Assembly (NCBI GenBank): GCA_903905665.1
Contig: CAIVHJ010000106.1
Span: forward strand, 1-7,328
DNA length: 7,328 nucleotides
Direction: 5' to 3'
Source of the DNA: an uncultured Phycisphaerales bacterium
GTDB lineage: Bacteria; Planctomycetota; Phycisphaerae; UBA1845; CAIVHJ01
The translations under genes and the position numbers were made by a program. The stretch's first letter is position 1. Each line of letters starts with the position of its first letter. A model generated the notes under the pieces. That model did no database searches. It was not told the origin of the DNA and saw only the letters and a list, made by a program, of their open reading frames with translations. Below, one piece after another: positions 5,268-7,328 of the stretch.

Positions 5268-6824
5268 TCATTCTCCAGGCGCAGGAGTAGGCTCGGGTTC
5301 CGGCGATGGGATCGCCGGTTTGTTCGGAGCCTCTGTCTGGTGCAAATATATCTTTGTAATGGCTTCCCAAAACGGTTTGCTTGCGCGTTGAATAGAAAAA
5401 ATGCGCCTGCCGTCGAGAAAAACCGTCGGGGTTGAACTCACGCCGAGTCGTCGGGCCGCCGCCACATCCGAAGAAACGCGCTGTTTGACCTCCTCGCTGT
5501 TCATGTCATTCTTGAACCGCTCAGGGTCCAGCCCGATTTGTTTGGCGAGATTCACCAGTCCGCCGGATTCAACCCAATTCGCCGAGCCGAGTTTTGGCTG
5601 GTTTGTAAAAATCAGATCGTGCATTTTCCAGAATGCCTCGGCCCCACCCTGCATCTGGGCTGCTTCCACAGCATACGCAGCCAAACACGCTTGTGGATGT
5701 TTGTCCACGCTGAACGGGTTACAGGCCTTCGCCAGCGGATAATGACGAAACGTCATCTTGAGACGGCCTTGCCAGAGCGGTAGAACTTCCTTGTTAATAA
5801 ATTCGAGGGTTCCCTTGCATGCTGGGCATTGCAGGTCGCTGAAAAGGATCAATTCGTGCTCGGCTTGTGAATCTCCCGATGTTGATTCCGTCGGGCGACG
5901 CGGAATCTGAGACGGCCTAGTTCCCAGATAAGTGCTCACCAGGAACGTCGCGTCGTTTTTTAGGCTTTCGTATTGGCCGGCGCCGATCCGTTCCTGCTGC
6001 TTTTGCGTCAGGCAGCCCAAAAGCATCCATTGACCCTGGCGATGAACGAATGGAATCAGGCAGAACGCAAGGGCACACACCAGTGTCGCGGCGACGTGGC
6101 CGAAACCCAATCCCTGATCCGGCTTCATCTCTACAGCACCACGTCCCGACGTAGATTCTTCGCCGGGGTCAAAATACTTCTGGAAGGGCCAAAGTCCGAC
6201 CACGACCAGCAGCAGCAGAAAATCGATTCCGTGCAACGACAAACACAAGGGACACCATTGCCGAATCACAAAGGCCATGATCCAACTATAGACCACGGCA
6301 GCCACTACCGAGGCGATACATAACATCAACGGCAGCAAATGCCATCGTCGCGCAGCACGTGTCGGAATACCTGTAAAAACAAACCACACCAGCATGAAGA
6401 TATAGAAACACATCCCCAGCAGGGCAATTGGGACCGGCTGAGGCATCCATTTGATTACTTTAGGGGTCGTCGGGGATACGGGGTTAGCTGTGGGCGGCAC
6501 AGAAGGGGAACTCCCTCCTTCCGCCTCCGGTTCCGATTCGGACAAACTCTTTTCGCTCACTTCGGTCGGCCAAGGAATCGAAATCGTACCGAACTCGCCC
6601 TTGACCACGTCATCACAATTAGACGTCGGTTTTCCATCTTTGCCGGATTCGCCCTCACAAACCGAACCCAAAAAAGATGCCTGATCCGCCTGAGCTTCGA
6701 CACGAGTCCGAACGGGAGAATGTTTGCGAACGAGAAAGTCCGAAATCCACAATCCCGCCCCACACAAAAGAATCAGGGAAACAAACAGCCCACTCCGAAA
6801 AATTTGATACCTTCGCACCGTCAT
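5268..6824 (-). CDS. VKOR-DsbA fusion: disulfide-bond-forming membrane protein
   Basis: This 518-residue protein joins a vitamin K epoxide reductase-like membrane domain to a DsbA-like thioredoxin domain. Together these would oxidise exported proteins and pass electrons to quinone. Membrane helices lie at about 10-32, 133-152, 161-186, 196-212 and 244-262. The VKOR part has the loop cysteines C56 and C70 (NCDDVVKGEFG) and the active-site CPLC (191-194). The thioredoxin part (about 323-490) has CPAC (333-336), TPTVF with the cis-proline (465-469), and an extra Cys pair C368/C380. Unusual points are an acidic, Ser/Pro-rich insert (about 86-128) before the second helix and a Pro/Glu-rich C-terminal tail (about 499-518). 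AAGGA lies 9 bases before ATG 6824. A 105-base gap separates it from mnmE. The family assignment is secure; the natural substrates are unknown. Confidence 0.95.
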   Translation of the reverse strand: MTVRRYQIFRSGLFVSLILLCGAGLWISDFLVRKHSPVRTRVEAQADQASFLGSVCEGESGKDGKPTSNCDDVVKGEFGTISIPWPTEVSEKSLSESEPEAEGGSSPSVPPTANPVSPTTPKVIKWMPQPVPIALLGMCFYIFMLVWFVFTGIPTRAARRWHLLPLMLCIASVVAAVVYSWIMAFVIRQWCPLCLSLHGIDFLLLLVVVGLWPFQKYFDPGEESTSGRGAVEMKPDQGLGFGHVAATLVCALAFCLIPFVHRQGQWMLLGCLTQKQQERIGAGQYESLKNDATFLVSTYLGTRPSQIPRRPTESTSGDSQAEHELILFSDLQCPACKGTLEFINKEVLPLWQGRLKMTFRHYPLAKACNPFSVDKHPQACLAAYAVEAAQMQGGAEAFWKMHDLIFTNQPKLGSANWVESGGLVNLAKQIGLDPERFKNDMNSEEVKQRVSSDVAAARRLGVSSTPTVFLDGRRIFSIQRASKPFWEAITKIYLHQTEAPNKPAIPSPEPEPTPAPGE

Positions 6825-6873
6825 ACCCTCACGTCCTTACTGACGCCACATGAAACACTGCCCCGCGACTGCG

Positions 6874-6896
6874 AAAACAGACCGCCGACCAGTCTG
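6874..6896 (-). terminator. Weak candidate terminator after the upstream membrane-protein gene
   Basis: On the minus strand CAGAC (6896-6892) pairs with GTCTG (6882-6878), followed by TTTT (6877-6874). The stem has only 5 pairs plus a possible G-U, and the T tract is short, so termination would be partial at best. Confidence 0.3.
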
Positions 6897-6915
6897 AACC
6901 CTTTCAATCACAGAT

Positions 6916-7328
6916 TCAGTTTGTCCCCGGAGCTACCTGAAGTTCAATGCGCTGATGAATGCGTCGCATCGCGTCGCGATAACAACGTCCGAAGCGAACG
7001 TCCGCCACGCCGGCGGTGATGAACGCCAGCAGGGGATATAACACAAACCTCGCATGGTAGTAAAGCCAGTCTTCGCGGCACATTTGGTCAACTGAGGAAT
7101 ACGTAAAAAGCGTGTCCAGTGGAAAGAACACCGCGGGAATGCCTGGAACACCAAGAATCCTGCCCCATGGCATAAGCAGCATCAGCAAAAACACCAACCA
7201 TGCCAGTCCGACGATGCAGTCTTTGGCGCTTCCGAGGCGACCAATCAGGCAGACGTGAATGGACATCCAGTAGCACACGCCCAGCAGCACAACAAGAATC
7301 GGAGCGACACAACCGGCCCCCTTGAGCG
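6916..7328 (-). CDS. Unrecognised multi-pass membrane protein, C-terminal part (N-terminus beyond the window)
   Basis: The frame is open from the right edge to TGA at 6916, giving about 137 residues of a longer protein. Three hydrophobic segments are visible: one containing APILVVLLGVCYWMSI, one containing IVGLAWLVFLLMLLMPW, and a later FVLYPLLAFITAGV. Between the second and third is a loop containing FPLDTLFTYSSVDQMCRED. The end (RFGRCYRDAMRRIHQRIE) is basic and amphipathic, so it probably faces the cytoplasm. A GTG at 7290 could act as a start, but the frame continues upstream with the same hydrophobic character, so I treat the gene as partial. I do not recognise a family and assign no function. 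The next gene starts 91 bases downstream. Confidence 0.7.
   Translation of the reverse strand, partial: LKGAGCVAPILVVLLGVCYWMSIHVCLIGRLGSAKDCIVGLAWLVFLLMLLMPWGRILGVPGIPAVFFPLDTLFTYSSVDQMCREDWLYYHARFVLYPLLAFITAGVADVRFGRCYRDAMRRIHQRIELQVAPGTN

Noticed and set aside
6339..7019. Plus-strand frame of 226 codons
   Set aside because: It is antisense to VKOR-DsbA and the membrane-protein gene, and its composition looks like a shadow frame.
1..7328. tRNA, rRNA, CRISPR array, insertion sequence or attachment site
   Set aside because: I saw no repeat-spacer pattern, transposase frame, terminal inverted repeats or recognisable structural RNA gene on either strand.

Overview
All genes that I can support lie on the minus strand. 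The window suggests a Planctomycetota-like (PVC) bacterium: a membrane-anchored Ser/Thr-kinase-like protein, a GntR/LacI hybrid regulator, a VKOR-DsbA fusion, a divergent MnmE and a lysine-rich histone-H1-tail-like peptide. This assignment is inferred from gene style; no rRNA or other marker gene is present.

In the direction of transcription (high to low coordinates) the layout is as follows. (1) The C-terminal part of an unrecognised multi-pass membrane protein enters at the right edge and ends at 6916. (2) A VKOR-DsbA fusion for extracytoplasmic disulfide formation occupies 6824-5268. (3) mnmE, the tRNA U34-modifying GTPase, occupies 5162-3726 and has its own extended -10 promoter. (4) A gene only 66 bases long (3466-3401) encodes a 21-residue peptide with 12 lysines. 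It has a consensus-like promoter, an AAAGGAGGT ribosome binding site and an intrinsic terminator, so it looks like a separate, strongly expressed unit of about 240 nt. (5) A 702-base stretch (2699-3400) has no convincing protein gene. It holds the 3' region and terminator of the small unit, then candidate promoters and short palindromes in front of the regulator. (6) A GntR-type regulator with a LacI-like effector domain (2698-1595) is followed after 6 bases, in the same frame, by (7) a transmembrane kinase-like protein (from 1588 to beyond the left edge). Its catalytic loop has lost the HRD aspartate, so it is probably a pseudokinase.

Functional links: the regulator and pseudokinase probably form one operon, perhaps linking ligand-controlled transcription to a membrane protein. 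VKOR-DsbA, MnmE and the membrane protein look like unrelated neighbours. The most unusual item is the tiny basic-peptide transcription unit. It is easy to miss because the gene is so short, yet its promoter, SD, reading frame and terminator all agree in strand and spacing.
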